Under the pieces are notes generated by a model. It saw only the letters and a list, made by a program, of their open reading frames with translations. It made no database searches and had not been told where the DNA came from. Positions 34,264 through 44,343 of a DNA stretch of 63,205 bases are shown here, piece by piece (position 1 is the first letter of the stretch; each line of letters starts with the position of its first letter). Source of the DNA: Pseudomonadota bacterium. GTDB lineage: Bacteria; Pseudomonadota; Gammaproteobacteria; Burkholderiales; Rhodocyclaceae. The stretch covers positions 1 to 63,205 of the forward strand of contig JAFEDK010000028.1 of NCBI GenBank assembly GCA_018241665.1, given 5' to 3'. The translations under genes were made by a program, and so were the position numbers.

Positions 34264-35145
34264 ATGAAACCCGCGAAGAAGACCGCTCTCCGGAATGCTG
34301 TCCGGCACCTTGGCAGCTGTGCGCTGCCGGCCATCGCCGCCGCCACGCTGGCCGCGCCTGCCCATGCCGAGGACGCGCCGGCGCCAGCGCCCGAACTGAC
34401 CAGCAACATCGGCGTGGTGTCGGAATACGTGTTCCGCGGCATCCGCCAGACCTGGGGCAACCCGGCGATCCAGGGCGGCGTGGATTACGCCCATGCGTCC
34501 GGCTTCTACGTGGGCACCTGGCTGTCCAACACCAGCGGCAACCTGTACGCCAACGCCAACATCGAGGTCGATGTGTACGGCGGCTACCGGGGCGCGGTGG
34601 GTGATTTCGCCTACGACGTGGGCGTGCTGCAGTTCATCTTCCCGCAGGCCAACTACGACAAGATCACCCCGGCCGGCAGCTATGCCAAGAAGAGCTACGA
34701 CTCCACCGAGTTCTACCTCTCCGGCACCTGGCAGTGGCTCAACGTGAAGTACTCGCGGGCGATGACCAACGTCGGCTACTTCGGCTTCACCGACAACAAC
34801 GCCGGCCCCGGCGCCTTCCCGAACAAGCCGGGGGCGGGCGTGACTGGCAAGGACACCACGGGTTCCTGGTACATCGAAGCCAATGTGAACTACGAGTTCC
34901 TGCCGACGTGGACGGCGACCCTGCATGCCGGTCGCCAGACCATTGCAAATTCGAAGGGCCTGGACTATTCCGATTACAAGGTCGGCGTCAGCAAGGCCAT
35001 GCCGGGCAGCTGGACGCTGGGCCTGGCCTACACGACGACCGCCGGTGCCGATTACTGGAAGAACTACCCCAGCGTGGCTGGCAACGGCACCACCAAGGAC
35101 ATGAACGCGGGTACCTGGATCGCGTCGGTCAACCGGGTCTTCTGA
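34264..35145 (+). CDS. TorF-family outer-membrane porin
   Basis: 293 residues with a signal peptide (cleavage expected after APAHA, residue ~35) and a beta-rich mature protein ending in Phe (NRVF), as expected for an outer-membrane barrel. SNIGVVSEYVFRGIRQT and GGVDYAHASGFYVGTWLSN are the recognisable signature of the TIGR02001/TorF putative porin family. It is divergent from the methylamine permease with 172 bp between them, consistent with coordinated uptake of small nitrogen compounds (inference). Followed by a strong terminator. Confidence 0.85.
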   Translation: MKPAKKTALRNAVRHLGSCALPAIAAATLAAPAHAEDAPAPAPELTSNIGVVSEYVFRGIRQTWGNPAIQGGVDYAHASGFYVGTWLSNTSGNLYANANIEVDVYGGYRGAVGDFAYDVGVLQFIFPQANYDKITPAGSYAKKSYDSTEFYLSGTWQWLNVKYSRAMTNVGYFGFTDNNAGPGAFPNKPGAGVTGKDTTGSWYIEANVNYEFLPTWTATLHAGRQTIANSKGLDYSDYKVGVSKAMPGSWTLGLAYTTTAGADYWKNYPSVAGNGTTKDMNAGTWIASVNRVF

Positions 35146-35185
35146 TCCGCTCCCCGTTTCTCCTCAGGCAAGTTGGCACCTGATT

Positions 35186-35216
35186 CGGCTCGCTGGCGAC
35201 AGCGGGCCGTTTTTTT
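35186..35216 (+). terminator. Rho-independent terminator after the TorF-like porin gene
   Basis: CGGCTCGCTG (35186-35195), loop GCGA, CAGCGGGCCG (35200-35209): a 10-bp stem with one G-T pair, followed by seven T residues. It is 41 bp past the stop codon. Confidence 0.88.
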
Positions 35217-35249
35217 GGGAGCGGCGAGAGGGGCGGGGTAGCACTTATC

Positions 35250-35316
35250 GTGGGGGCGAATTCATTCGCCCTCAGTCGGTTGAATAATCACCGCGGGCGA
35301 ATGAATTCGCCCCCAC
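35250..35316 (+). repeat. Paired palindromic element 5 (67 bp)
   Basis: Arms 35250-35271 and 35295-35316, both matching the consensus core; spacer begins TCAGTCGGTT. Located between the porin terminator and the 3' end of the convergent hybrid kinase gene. Confidence 0.92.
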
Positions 35317-35346
35317 AGCAAGGTACCCCCACGGGAGGGTTTGCCC

Positions 35347-36636
<1,290 letters not shown>

Positions 36637-36876
36637 GGCAGTTTTGAGGTGCTTGCTATATAGGTATTGTTGTTTTTGTTGATTATATTAAATGTATGCG
36701 GGGTGCACGGTTAAATGCTTGATTCATGATAAGTGACCTGCCGCACAACGCGGCAAGTCCGCTGTGCCGCCTATCCGGTGCGCGACAGGATGCCCGATTC
36801 CGCGTGGCGCGGGGAGACATCCCGCCGTCCCGCGTTTATGCTGCGGTGCACGTCCGCAGACCCCACGGAGACAACG

Positions 36877-37383
36877 ATGAATTTCCCCGCCCACCAACTG
36901 ACGATGACGGTGCTGATGACGCCGGACATGGCCAATTTCTCCGGCAACGTGCACGGCGGCGCCATCCTCAAGCTGCTCGACCAGGTGGCGTATGCCTGTG
37001 CGGCGCGCTATTCCGGCTGCTACGTGGTGACCCTGTCGGTGGACCAGGTGATGTTCCGCCAGCCGATCCACGTCGGCGAGCTGGTGACCTTCCTGGCTTC
37101 GGTGAATTACACCGGCAACTCGTCGATGGAGATCGGCGTGAAGGTCATTGCCGAGGACATCCGCACCCAGGTCGTGCGCCACGCGAACAGCTGCTTCTTC
37201 ACGATGGTGGCGGTGGACGAGAACCGCAAGCCGGTCAGCGTGCCGCCGCTGCGCCCCTTCACGCCGGACGAGAAGCGCCGCTACCAGGCTGCCCAGGCCC
37301 GCAAGGAATTGCGTCGGGAGCTGGAGCAGCGTTACACCGCGCTGCGCGATGCGGCGGCGGAGGGGTTCGAGCGGGAGCGCTGA
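36877..37383 (+). CDS. YciA-type hot-dog acyl-CoA thioesterase
   Basis: 168 residues of the hot-dog fold that hydrolyses acyl-CoA to free acid and CoA. NFSGNVHGGAILKLLDQVAYACA near residues 17-40 is the typical active-site helix of the YciA/BACH group, and the C-terminal tail is charged and helical. GGAG lies six bases before ATG 36877; an in-frame upstream extension to 36733 lacks protein character. Monocistronic as far as can be seen. Confidence 0.85.
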   Translation: MNFPAHQLTMTVLMTPDMANFSGNVHGGAILKLLDQVAYACAARYSGCYVVTLSVDQVMFRQPIHVGELVTFLASVNYTGNSSMEIGVKVIAEDIRTQVVRHANSCFFTMVAVDENRKPVSVPPLRPFTPDEKRRYQAAQARKELRRELEQRYTALRDAAAEGFERER

Positions 37384-37410
37384 GGCGGCTCCCGGCCCGT
37401 TGAAGCGGGG

Positions 37411-39552
37411 TCAGGCCGCGGCGACCTGGAACTGGCCCATGGTCTGTTCCAGCTTGCCGGTGGCAAAGCCGGTGAGCTCGGCGCTGCGCGCCGATTCCCG
37501 CGTCGCATGGCGCATCGCCTCGGCGGCGGAGGAGATGGATTCCACCCGGTCGCCGTAGGCGTGGGTGGCCGCGGCGATCTGGCTGATGGTCACGAACAGG
37601 CGCTCGACGACCGCCTCGATCTCCCGCTTGTCGGTGGCGGCGGCGGTGGCCAGGCGCAGGCCTTCCTCCATCTCCGACATGCCGCTTTCCATCGTGCGCA
37701 CGGCCTCCTCGGCCTGGCTCTGCACGCCGTCGATCATCTCGCGGATGTCGGAGGTGGCGCCGCGGGTGCGCTCGGCCAGCTTGCGCACCTCGTCGGCCAC
37801 CACCGCAAAGCCGCGCCCGGTCTCGCCGGCGCGGGCCGCCTCGATGGCGGCGTTGAGGGCCAGCAGGTTGGTCTGGTCGGCGATCTCGTTGATCAGCGTG
37901 ACGATGCGGCCGATCTCCAGAGTGCGCTGCTCGAGCTGGCGGATCGTCGTCGCCGACAGGTTGACCGAGCTGCGGATGCCCTGGCTGCGGGCTTCCACCA
38001 GCGCGAATTGCTCGCGCGCTTCTTCGCTGACGCGCTGTACGACTTGTTGCATGGTGGCGGTGTTGGTGGTGGCGGCGTCGATCTCGCCGAGCTGCACGCG
38101 GATTGCGGTGAGGATGTCGTCGATGGCGTCCTGCATCGACGTGGAGACCTGGTCCGCGTGGCTGTTCTTCTGCAGCATGTTGCGGTTGGTGTCGCCGATC
38201 TCGCTGGTGGTCTTGGCGACCTGGCGGATCATCTGTTCCAGGTTGTCGATGAAGCTGTTGGCCCACTGGGCCAGCACCGTGGCCTCGTCGATCCGTTCGC
38301 TGGCCCGTGGCAGGCGCTGGGACAGGTTGCCGCCGCCTTCGGTGGTGGAGCGCAGCACGCGGGTCGCCTCGCGCAGGCGCTCGCTGATCGGCAGGCAGCC
38401 GAGGCGGTGGAAGACCACCGCGCCGCCCAGCTGCAGGGCCAGGCCGGTGCCCAGCACGGCGGCCTGGCCGAGGCCGGCCAGCTCGGCGAGCAGGCCGGCG
38501 ATGCCCCAGCTGCCCAGGGTGACCGCCATGTAGAGGCTGAGCAGGCGGAAGGGGATGCTGCGGAAGCGGTACACCTCTTCCAGGTCGGCCTCGCACATCA
38601 TTCCCCAGGTGTCCGGCGAGCCGGGCAGGCGGAAGGTGACGCCCTTGCCGATGACCGGCACGTGGCGGTAGTCGGAATAGCCCGGGTAGGTGACGAAGAG
38701 GTTGTCACCCTTGCGGATCGTCTCGCGCACGCCGGGGTGGAGCTGCTTGGTGGCCGGGTCGTTGAAGACCAGTTCCAGTTCGGTGTGCTCCTGCACGCGC
38801 ACGGTGCCGAAGGCGGTGCGGATGCCGTCCTTCAGGTTGTCGCCGCCGGAGAAGGTGGCGTCCTCGAAGCGCGAGCGGGACAGGGCGGTGCCGGGGGCGA
38901 CCGTCGGGTCGAAGGCCGACTTCACCATGAACAGATAGTTGTCGCCGGACTCGTGGAAGATGTGGCCGGCCTCGCGCTGGATCAGGTCGCCGAGCACATC
39001 ATTGGGCACGCGGCCGCACAGGGCGCCGACGATGCTGCCGTCCACGCTGATCGGCTGGTAGAACATCAGCGTCACCGCGTCGTGGAAGCGCGAAGTGGAC
39101 GGCGGCAGGCTGCGGGTGACCGGGTCGCGGTAGGGGCCGTGCAGGAAGCGCCCGGCCAGGCCGGCGCGTAGCGGCGCGGTGGCGGCTACGCGGGTGCCGG
39201 CGCGACCCTTGGCAGACGACGCGGTGATCATGCCCTGCAGGTTGACGACGAACAGCTCCGAGAAATCCTCGGCGCGCTGGCGGCGCAGCTGCAACTGGCG
39301 GGCGTCCGCGTCCGGCCAGCTGCCGGCCAGTTCGCGGGCGAGCCCTTCCAGGTGGGCCCATTGCTGTTCGGCCCAGGTGTTCAGGATGCGCACGCGGGTC
39401 TGCGCGAAGGCCTCGAAGGTCTGTTCGATGGCGGGGTAGCGGTGCCGGTTGCGGGACGTGGCCCAGCCCATGGCGATCTTGCCGGTCCGGCCGAACCAGG
39501 GCAGCCAGGTTTTCTCCGCGCCGTTGAGGGACATGTTCTGACTCTTGAGCAT
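37411..39552 (-). CDS. Methyl-accepting chemotaxis protein with internal membrane segments
   Basis: 713 residues. The signalling hairpin is intact ([20 protein letters not shown] near 555, then [16 protein letters not shown]). Two adjacent hydrophobic segments lie at about 330-352 and 356-378. The ~320 residues before them look like a Cache-type sensor ([20 protein letters not shown]) but no N-terminal membrane anchor or signal peptide is visible, unlike most Cache receptors. A HAMP-like stretch follows the membrane pair. AGGA lies eight bases before ATG 39552. No CheRBWY genes are nearby, so it is an orphan receptor. Confidence 0.87.
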   Translation of the reverse strand: MLKSQNMSLNGAEKTWLPWFGRTGKIAMGWATSRNRHRYPAIEQTFEAFAQTRVRILNTWAEQQWAHLEGLARELAGSWPDADARQLQLRRQRAEDFSELFVVNLQGMITASSAKGRAGTRVAATAPLRAGLAGRFLHGPYRDPVTRSLPPSTSRFHDAVTLMFYQPISVDGSIVGALCGRVPNDVLGDLIQREAGHIFHESGDNYLFMVKSAFDPTVAPGTALSRSRFEDATFSGGDNLKDGIRTAFGTVRVQEHTELELVFNDPATKQLHPGVRETIRKGDNLFVTYPGYSDYRHVPVIGKGVTFRLPGSPDTWGMMCEADLEEVYRFRSIPFRLLSLYMAVTLGSWGIAGLLAELAGLGQAAVLGTGLALQLGGAVVFHRLGCLPISERLREATRVLRSTTEGGGNLSQRLPRASERIDEATVLAQWANSFIDNLEQMIRQVAKTTSEIGDTNRNMLQKNSHADQVSTSMQDAIDDILTAIRVQLGEIDAATTNTATMQQVVQRVSEEAREQFALVEARSQGIRSSVNLSATTIRQLEQRTLEIGRIVTLINEIADQTNLLALNAAIEAARAGETGRGFAVVADEVRKLAERTRGATSDIREMIDGVQSQAEEAVRTMESGMSEMEEGLRLATAAATDKREIEAVVERLFVTISQIAAATHAYGDRVESISSAAEAMRHATRESARSAELTGFATGKLEQTMGQFQVAAA

Positions 39553-39943
39553 TGACTGATTCCTGCTACAAAAAGAAGCAGGGTCGGATAGCAAGAGCTG
39601 CGCCTGTTTTGTTCATTGCGCCGTCCCCCATCTGCACCGCCTTGGTGAATCAGACGCTTAGCGCCTTGTGCTATGCAATATATTTCACCCTTTCGGCGTC
39701 ACGGAAATTCACATTGCGCACTGTTCGGGTGCGGATTCGGGGTGTTCTGGAGATGGTCTGTACCTATTTGGTGGTATCGGCACCGTGATGGTGCATTGCC
39801 TTCCTGCCATCGCCTGCCGGACCCGCTGGCGCATTTCCCGGCCGGAATATGTCACTGTCCGCCGGCGTCCTGTGGCATAGGTCGTGGGCTGGCCGGGCGT
39901 GGCACTATCACCTCATTCCTTCATTTCCCCGCGGGAGGTTCCC
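39553..39943. other. Gene-free divergent region
   Basis: 391 bp between the chemotaxis receptor and the DUF3617 gene. Base composition is somewhat lower in G+C than the flanks, as expected of a double promoter region, but I could not identify a convincing -35/-10 pair, hairpin or repeat. Several short frames are open here; none has a ribosome binding site with protein-like sequence. Confidence 0.5.
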
Positions 39944-40432
39944 ATGTCTGTCCGCGTCCTGCGCAGCGTCGTCTTACTGCCCCTTGTCCTCAGCGGTCTG
40001 CCGGTGCTCGCCAGTCCCACCATCCAGCCAGGTGGGTGGAAGGTCAAGACGGTGGTCACCGCGCGCGAAACCCCGGCCAGCCCACCCCGGACCGTGTCCG
40101 AGATGAGCACGCAAGTGTGCTTCACGCCGGCCTTCCTGGCCCGCGACCCCTACCTGACACCCGGTATCGACCGGGACAAGATGGAGAAGCAGGGCGCCCG
40201 CTGCAGCATTTCGGACGCGACCCGCGGCGAGGCCAGTGCCAGCTGGAAAATGAATTGCACGATGGCCGACGGCAATTCGGTGGAGATGCAGATCAACAAC
40301 ACCGTGGCGCCGCGCCGCCTGCGCTCCGAAATCCAGCAGCTCGTCCACAAGGGCGGCCAGGACGTGCAGATCCGTCTCACGATGGATTCAGTGTATGCAG
40401 GGGCGTGCACCAAGGACATGCTGCAGTTGTGA
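39944..40432 (+). CDS. DUF3617-family secreted protein
   Basis: 162 residues. A clear signal peptide (MSVRVLRSVVLLPLVLSGLP, cleaved near VLAS) is followed by PTIQPGGWKVKTVV, MSTQVCFTPAFL and four cysteines (VCF, ARCS, MNCT, GACT) in the pattern of DUF3617, a periplasmic domain of unknown function common in betaproteobacteria. GGAGG lies five bases before ATG 39944. Transcribed in the same direction as the HD-domain gene 89 bp downstream, but no functional link is evident. Confidence 0.8.
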   Translation: MSVRVLRSVVLLPLVLSGLPVLASPTIQPGGWKVKTVVTARETPASPPRTVSEMSTQVCFTPAFLARDPYLTPGIDRDKMEKQGARCSISDATRGEASASWKMNCTMADGNSVEMQINNTVAPRRLRSEIQQLVHKGGQDVQIRLTMDSVYAGACTKDMLQL

Positions 40433-40521
40433 AGCGCCGGGCCTGCCTGGCCCGGCGAGCCGGCGGGAACTCGTGGATCATGCGCGGGTCTGTCCGCCCT
40501 TCGACCACGAGGTATGTCTTG

Positions 40522-41226
40522 ATGTCCGCTTATCCCGGCCTGCTCGCCCACTGGCACCCGCGCCTGATCGCACTCGCCGCCGCTGCTGCCGATGGCGACG
40601 GCGCCCACGACGTGCTGCACCTGCACCGGGTGTGGCGCGTCGCCGCGCAGTTGCTGACTGAATACCCCGAGGCCGACGGCCTGGTGGTGTTGGCCGCCTG
40701 TTACCTGCATGACCTCGTCAACCTGCCCAAGGACGATCCGCGTCGCGCCCAGGCCTCCCGGCTGGCGGCGCAGCAGGCCCGCGCCGTGCTGGCGGAGGCC
40801 GGCTTTCCGGTGGAGCGCCTCGACGCGGTGGCCCATGCCATCGAGGCCCACAGCTTCTCGGCGGGCATCCCGCCACGCAGCCTGGAGGCGCAGATCGTGC
40901 AGGACGCCGACCGCATGGACGCCCTTGGCGCGGTGGGCCTGGCGCGGATGTTCTACACCGCCGGCCGCATGGGCTCGGCGCTGGCCCACGCCGACGATCC
41001 CCTCGCGTTGCGGCGGCCGCCCGACGACCGGGCCTATTCCCTCGACCACATCGAAGTGAAGCTGGCCACCTTGCCGGCGCTGATGAACACCGCCGCCGCC
41101 CGGCGCCTGGGCGAGCAGCGGGTGGCCTGGCTGCGGGAATTCCGGGAGGTGTTCGTCGCCGAGTGGGGATCAGGCTCCGCTGACGCGCTCGCCGGTGAGC
41201 AGGCCGTCCGCGTCGGCGAAGACTGA
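40522..41226 (+). CDS. YedJ-like HD-domain phosphohydrolase
   Basis: 234 residues. The HD metal ligands are visible: HDVLHLHRVWRVA (first His), CYLHDLVNLPKDD (HD), AHAIEAHSF and VQDADRMDALGAVGLARMF (last Asp). The layout matches the YedJ group of predicted metal-dependent phosphohydrolases. A longer start at 40480 is possible in the same frame; 40522 was preferred because the family normally begins close to the first helix. Substrate unknown. Confidence 0.8.
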   Translation: MSAYPGLLAHWHPRLIALAAAAADGDGAHDVLHLHRVWRVAAQLLTEYPEADGLVVLAACYLHDLVNLPKDDPRRAQASRLAAQQARAVLAEAGFPVERLDAVAHAIEAHSFSAGIPPRSLEAQIVQDADRMDALGAVGLARMFYTAGRMGSALAHADDPLALRRPPDDRAYSLDHIEVKLATLPALMNTAAARRLGEQRVAWLREFREVFVAEWGSGSADALAGEQAVRVGED

Positions 41227-41257
41227 CAGCAGCGCTTCGTCCTTCTCCCTCGTTGTC

Positions 41258-41324
41258 GTGGGGGCGAATTTATTCGCCCGCGGAGCTTGTTGAACCGACT
41301 GAGGGCGAATGAATTCGCCCTCAC
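41258..41324 (-). repeat. Paired palindromic element 6 (67 bp, reverse orientation)
   Basis: Arms 41258-41279 and 41303-41324. The spacer read on the minus strand begins TCAGTCGGTTC, so this copy is inverted relative to elements 1, 3, 5, 7 and 9. One substitution in the left core (TTTATTC for TTCATTC) and one in the outer end of the right arm. Confidence 0.9.
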
Positions 41325-41450
41325 AGGGTGTGGCAGGAAGACTGGCTTGGTCGGGATGCCCTTCTCAATTTCCAGAAGCGGACCACGAGCAGTGCAGTCC
41401 TGTCGGGCGACGTTGCCTCCACGAACGCTTCGATTCCCTTCGCCACCGTC

Positions 41451-41633
41451 ACCCGGGCCGTCATCCACCGTTACGGCGGCGCCGAGGAGATCGAACTGGA
41501 AACCGTCGGGTCGCCGGCCAAGGCCGGGCTGCAAGCCAGTGTCGGCGAGGTGCTGCCCCTGGCGCGGGCGGCCGATGCGCAGCGCCTGCTGGAGTCCGGC
41601 CGCAGCAGCGGGGCGATCCTGTTGCGGCCGTGA
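41451..41633 (+). pseudogene. Internally deleted quinone-oxidoreductase/alcohol dehydrogenase remnant
   Basis: The frame reads TRAVIHRYGGAEEIELETV, the usual first 20 residues of a medium-chain dehydrogenase (typical start RAVVIHRYGGPEVL), and then, after about ten residues, jumps to VGEVLPLARAADAQRLLESG followed by RSSGAILLRP, the usual last 30 residues (typical xxxLPLxxAAEAHRxLESGxxxGKIVLxP). Around 270 internal residues are missing, so it looks like a scar of a single internal deletion in frame. A gene product of ~65-100 residues could still be made but would lack cofactor and substrate domains. It starts about 125 bp after palindromic element 6. Confidence 0.7.
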
Positions 41634-41708
41634 CGGCGGATTGGCGATAGCCCGCACCCCGCGGCGATAATGGCAGCCTTGTCACAGGAGGCGCGGATCG
41701 TCGCGGGC

Positions 41709-42974
41709 ATGAACACTTTCAACAGGCGCACCGCCATCCGTATCACCGCCATCAGCGTGCTGCTGGCGGTACTCGCCAGCCCGCTCGCCTGGTTCGTCGC
41801 GCGGGAGCAGGCCGAGGAGGCCACCGTGTCGTTGGGGATGGAGGAGTCGCGCCGCCTGCTGCGCCATTTCGATGCCCTCGCGCTGAACGGCCCGGAGGCC
41901 GCCGACAAGGCCGCGAAGGCCGCCCATGCCATCGCCGGCGGCCTGTTCGACATTGCCGAGCTTTACGACGCGGAGGGCCACAAGCTGGCCGTTGCGATGT
42001 CCGTGGAAGGGACTTCGGTCGAGGCGCGTCTGCCGGAACACCTCAGCCCGGCGCATCGCGGGGCGTCTTACGAGAGCCTGCGGCTGGATGGCGACGCGCG
42101 CTGGATCCTGCGCATCTTCGTGCCATTGCAGGACGTGGCGAGCGACGGGCAGACGCGGATCTCCGGCTATTTCGAGGGCGTACGGGTGGTGCCCGACTGG
42201 CAGCGCGAAGAGATCCGCAGCCACGCGCTGCACGCCGCGCTGCTGGCCGGCTTGGCCTCGCTGCTGTGCGGCGCGGTGATCTACCCGGTGGTGGTCCGCC
42301 TGTCCGCCGACAACCAGCGCAAGGCCCGCGAGGTGCTCGATTCCCACATCTCGATGATGGACGCCCTCGGCCGCGCCATCGCCAAGCGGGATTCCGACAC
42401 CGGCGCCCACAACTACCGGGTCGCCTGGATCGCCACCCGCATCGCCGAACGGCTGGGCCTGCAGGGGCACGCCATGCAGGCGTTGATTGCCGGCAGCTTC
42501 CTGCACGACGTCGGCAAGATCGGCATCCCGGACGCAATCCTGCTCAAGCCCGGCAAGCTCGACGACGACGAATTCGACACCATGCGCAGTCACGTGCAGC
42601 AGGGCGAGGAGATCGTCACCGGGATTGGCTGGCTGGAAGGCGCCGCGGCGGTGGTGGCTGGACACCACGAGAAATGGAACGGCGCCGGCTATCCGCGTGG
42701 CCTGGCCGGCGAGGCGATCCCGCTGGCGGCGCGGATCTTCGCGGTTGCCGACGTCTTCGACGCGCTGTGCTCCAAGCGCCCCTACAAGGCTCCGCTGGGT
42801 TTCGAGGCCGCCATGGCGATCCTCGAGCGGGACAGCGGCAGCCATTTCGACCCCGCCGTGATGGGCGCCTTCCGGCCCATCGCGCGGGAAATCTTCGAGC
42901 GCCTGGCCGACTGTGATGAAGACCAGGCCCGGCAGCTGCTGGACGAACGCGTCCGCCTGCATTTCGGCATCTAA
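41709..42974 (+). CDS. Membrane-bound HD-GYP domain protein
   Basis: 421 residues. Two membrane helices (about 10-30 and 175-197) enclose a ~145-residue periplasmic sensor. The cytoplasmic HD-GYP domain has HDVGKIGIPDAIL near 266 and GHHEKWNGAGYPRGLAG near 317; the family motif HHExxDGxGYP has Asn in place of Asp, while the GYP triad and HD pair are intact. Such domains hydrolyse c-di-GMP to GMP. ATG 41709 was preferred to 41670 because the first helix follows directly. Twelve bp before a nitronate monooxygenase gene. Confidence 0.85.
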   Translation: MNTFNRRTAIRITAISVLLAVLASPLAWFVAREQAEEATVSLGMEESRRLLRHFDALALNGPEAADKAAKAAHAIAGGLFDIAELYDAEGHKLAVAMSVEGTSVEARLPEHLSPAHRGASYESLRLDGDARWILRIFVPLQDVASDGQTRISGYFEGVRVVPDWQREEIRSHALHAALLAGLASLLCGAVIYPVVVRLSADNQRKAREVLDSHISMMDALGRAIAKRDSDTGAHNYRVAWIATRIAERLGLQGHAMQALIAGSFLHDVGKIGIPDAILLKPGKLDDDEFDTMRSHVQQGEEIVTGIGWLEGAAAVVAGHHEKWNGAGYPRGLAGEAIPLAARIFAVADVFDALCSKRPYKAPLGFEAAMAILERDSGSHFDPAVMGAFRPIAREIFERLADCDEDQARQLLDERVRLHFGI

Positions 42975-42986
42975 GGAGATTTTCTG

Positions 42987-44024
42987 ATGAGCATCACCGA
43001 CCTCTTCGGCATCGCCCTGCCGGTCATCCAGGCCCCGATGGCCGGCGTGCAGGGCAGTGCGCTGGCCATTGCGGTGTCCGAAGCCGGCGGCCTCGGCTCG
43101 CTGCCCTGCGCGATGCTGAGCCCCGAGGCGCTGGAGAAGGAGCTGTCGGCCATCCATGTGGCCACCGACAAGCCCTACAACGTCAATTTCTTCTGCCACC
43201 GCCCGCCGCAGCCCAGCGCCGAGCGGGAGGCCGCGTGGCGCACCGCGCTGGCGCCGTACTACGCGGAGTTCGGCATCGACCCGGCAGCGATTCCGGCCGG
43301 CCCCGGCCGCAACCCGTTCAGTGCCGAGACGGCGGACATCATCGCGGCCTTCCGCCCGCCGGTGGTCAGTTTCCACTTTGGCCTGCCCTCCGCCGACCTG
43401 TTGGCGCGGGTCAGGAAATGGGGCGCCAAGGTGGTGTCATCCGCCACCACGGTGGAAGAAGCCCTGTGGCTCGAAGCCCACGGCGCCGACGCGATCATCG
43501 CCCAGGGCCTGGAGGCGGGCGGCCACCGGGGGCACTTCCTGAACCATGACCTGAGTGCCCAGTCCGGCACCTTTGCACTGCTGCCGCGCATCGTGCATGC
43601 GGTGAAAGTGCCGGTGATCGCCGCCGGCGGTATCGTCGATGCCCGCGGCGTGAAGGCCGCGCTGGCCCTCGGCGCGGCTGGCGTGCAGGCCGGCACCGCC
43701 TACCTGCTGTGCCCGGAGGCCACCACCAGCGCCGTGCACCGCAGCGCCCTCAAGAGCTCGGCCGCCGGCCACACGGCGCTGACCAACCTGTTCACCGGCC
43801 GTCCGGCGCGCGGCATCGTCAATCGGGTGATCCGCGAAGTGGGGCCGCTGAGCCCCGCCGCGCCGGAATTCCCGCTGGCCACCACTGCCATCGCCCCACT
43901 GCGCGCCGCCGCCGAAAGCCGCGGCAGCGGCGACTTCTCGCCGCTGTGGTGTGGCCAGAACGTGCTCGGCTGCCGGGAAGTCGGCGCCGCGGAGATCACG
44001 CGGGGGCTGGTCGAGGGGCTGTGA
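42987..44024 (+). CDS. Nitronate monooxygenase family flavoprotein
   Basis: 345-residue TIM-barrel FMN enzyme (2-nitropropane dioxygenase family) that oxidises nitronates with O2. Start LFGIALPVIQAPMAGVQGS and the FMN phosphate-binding motifs GADAIIAQGLEAGGHRGHF, VIAAGGIVDARGVKAALALG and GVQAGTAYLL are all present. GGAG lies eight bases before ATG 42987. It is probably cotranscribed with the HD-GYP gene 12 bp upstream, an unexpected pairing. Some family members act on other substrates, so the name is generic. Confidence 0.85.
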   Translation: MSITDLFGIALPVIQAPMAGVQGSALAIAVSEAGGLGSLPCAMLSPEALEKELSAIHVATDKPYNVNFFCHRPPQPSAEREAAWRTALAPYYAEFGIDPAAIPAGPGRNPFSAETADIIAAFRPPVVSFHFGLPSADLLARVRKWGAKVVSSATTVEEALWLEAHGADAIIAQGLEAGGHRGHFLNHDLSAQSGTFALLPRIVHAVKVPVIAAGGIVDARGVKAALALGAAGVQAGTAYLLCPEATTSAVHRSALKSSAAGHTALTNLFTGRPARGIVNRVIREVGPLSPAAPEFPLATTAIAPLRAAAESRGSGDFSPLWCGQNVLGCREVGAAEITRGLVEGL

Positions 44025-44093
44025 GACGCGGCTGCTTGCAAGACGGGGGCTGTCGTGAGGCTCAGCTGCGGGGCTGAATGATTAAAGGCTGAA

Positions 44094-44143
44094 TGGTGGG
44101 TAGCAAGCTGTGGTGGGTAGCAAGCTGTGGGGGGGAGCAAGCT
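44094..44143 (+). repeat. Three direct repeats of about 18 bp
   Basis: GTGGGTAGCAAGCTGTG appears twice back to back and a third, altered copy (GGGGAGCAAGCTGTG) runs into the left arm of palindromic element 7. Confidence 0.8.
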
Positions 44144-44223
44144 GTGGGGGCGAATTCATTCGCCCGCAGTCGGTGAGCCTGGCTCCCCGCTCCAAGTCCG
44201 CGGGCGAATGAATTCGCCCCCAC
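44144..44223 (+). repeat. Paired palindromic element 7 (80 bp, long spacer)
   Basis: Arms 44144-44165 and 44202-44223 match the consensus exactly; the spacer is 36 bp instead of 23. The terminal CAC of the right arm is also the first three bases of the octamer array that follows. Confidence 0.92.
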
Positions 44224-44318
44224 AGGCCCACAGGCCCACAGGCCCACAGGCCCACAGGCCCACAGGCCCACAGGCCCACAGGCCCACAGGCCCACAGGCC
44301 CACAGGCCCACAGGCCCA
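44221..44318 (+). repeat. Octamer tandem array (CACAGGCC, about 12 copies)
   Basis: 98 bp of perfect 8-bp period, CACAGGCC, beginning inside the last three bases of palindromic element 7. Ends 25 bp before the sbcC stop codon. Confidence 0.95.
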
Positions 44319-44343
44319 GTCCCGGGAACGAAAGGGGGCGCCG

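Larger units (their letters stand above)
44025..44343. other. Repeat-filled intergenic region between the nitronate monooxygenase gene and sbcC
   Basis: 319 bp. Contains in order three ~18-bp direct repeats (GGTAGCAAGCTGTG type, 44094-44143), palindromic element 7 (44144-44223) and twelve tandem CACAGGCC octamers (44221-44318). No gene. Confidence 0.85.

Noticed and set aside
44221-44318. Possible CRISPR array
   Set aside because: Unit is 8 bp with no spacers and no cas genes in the window.
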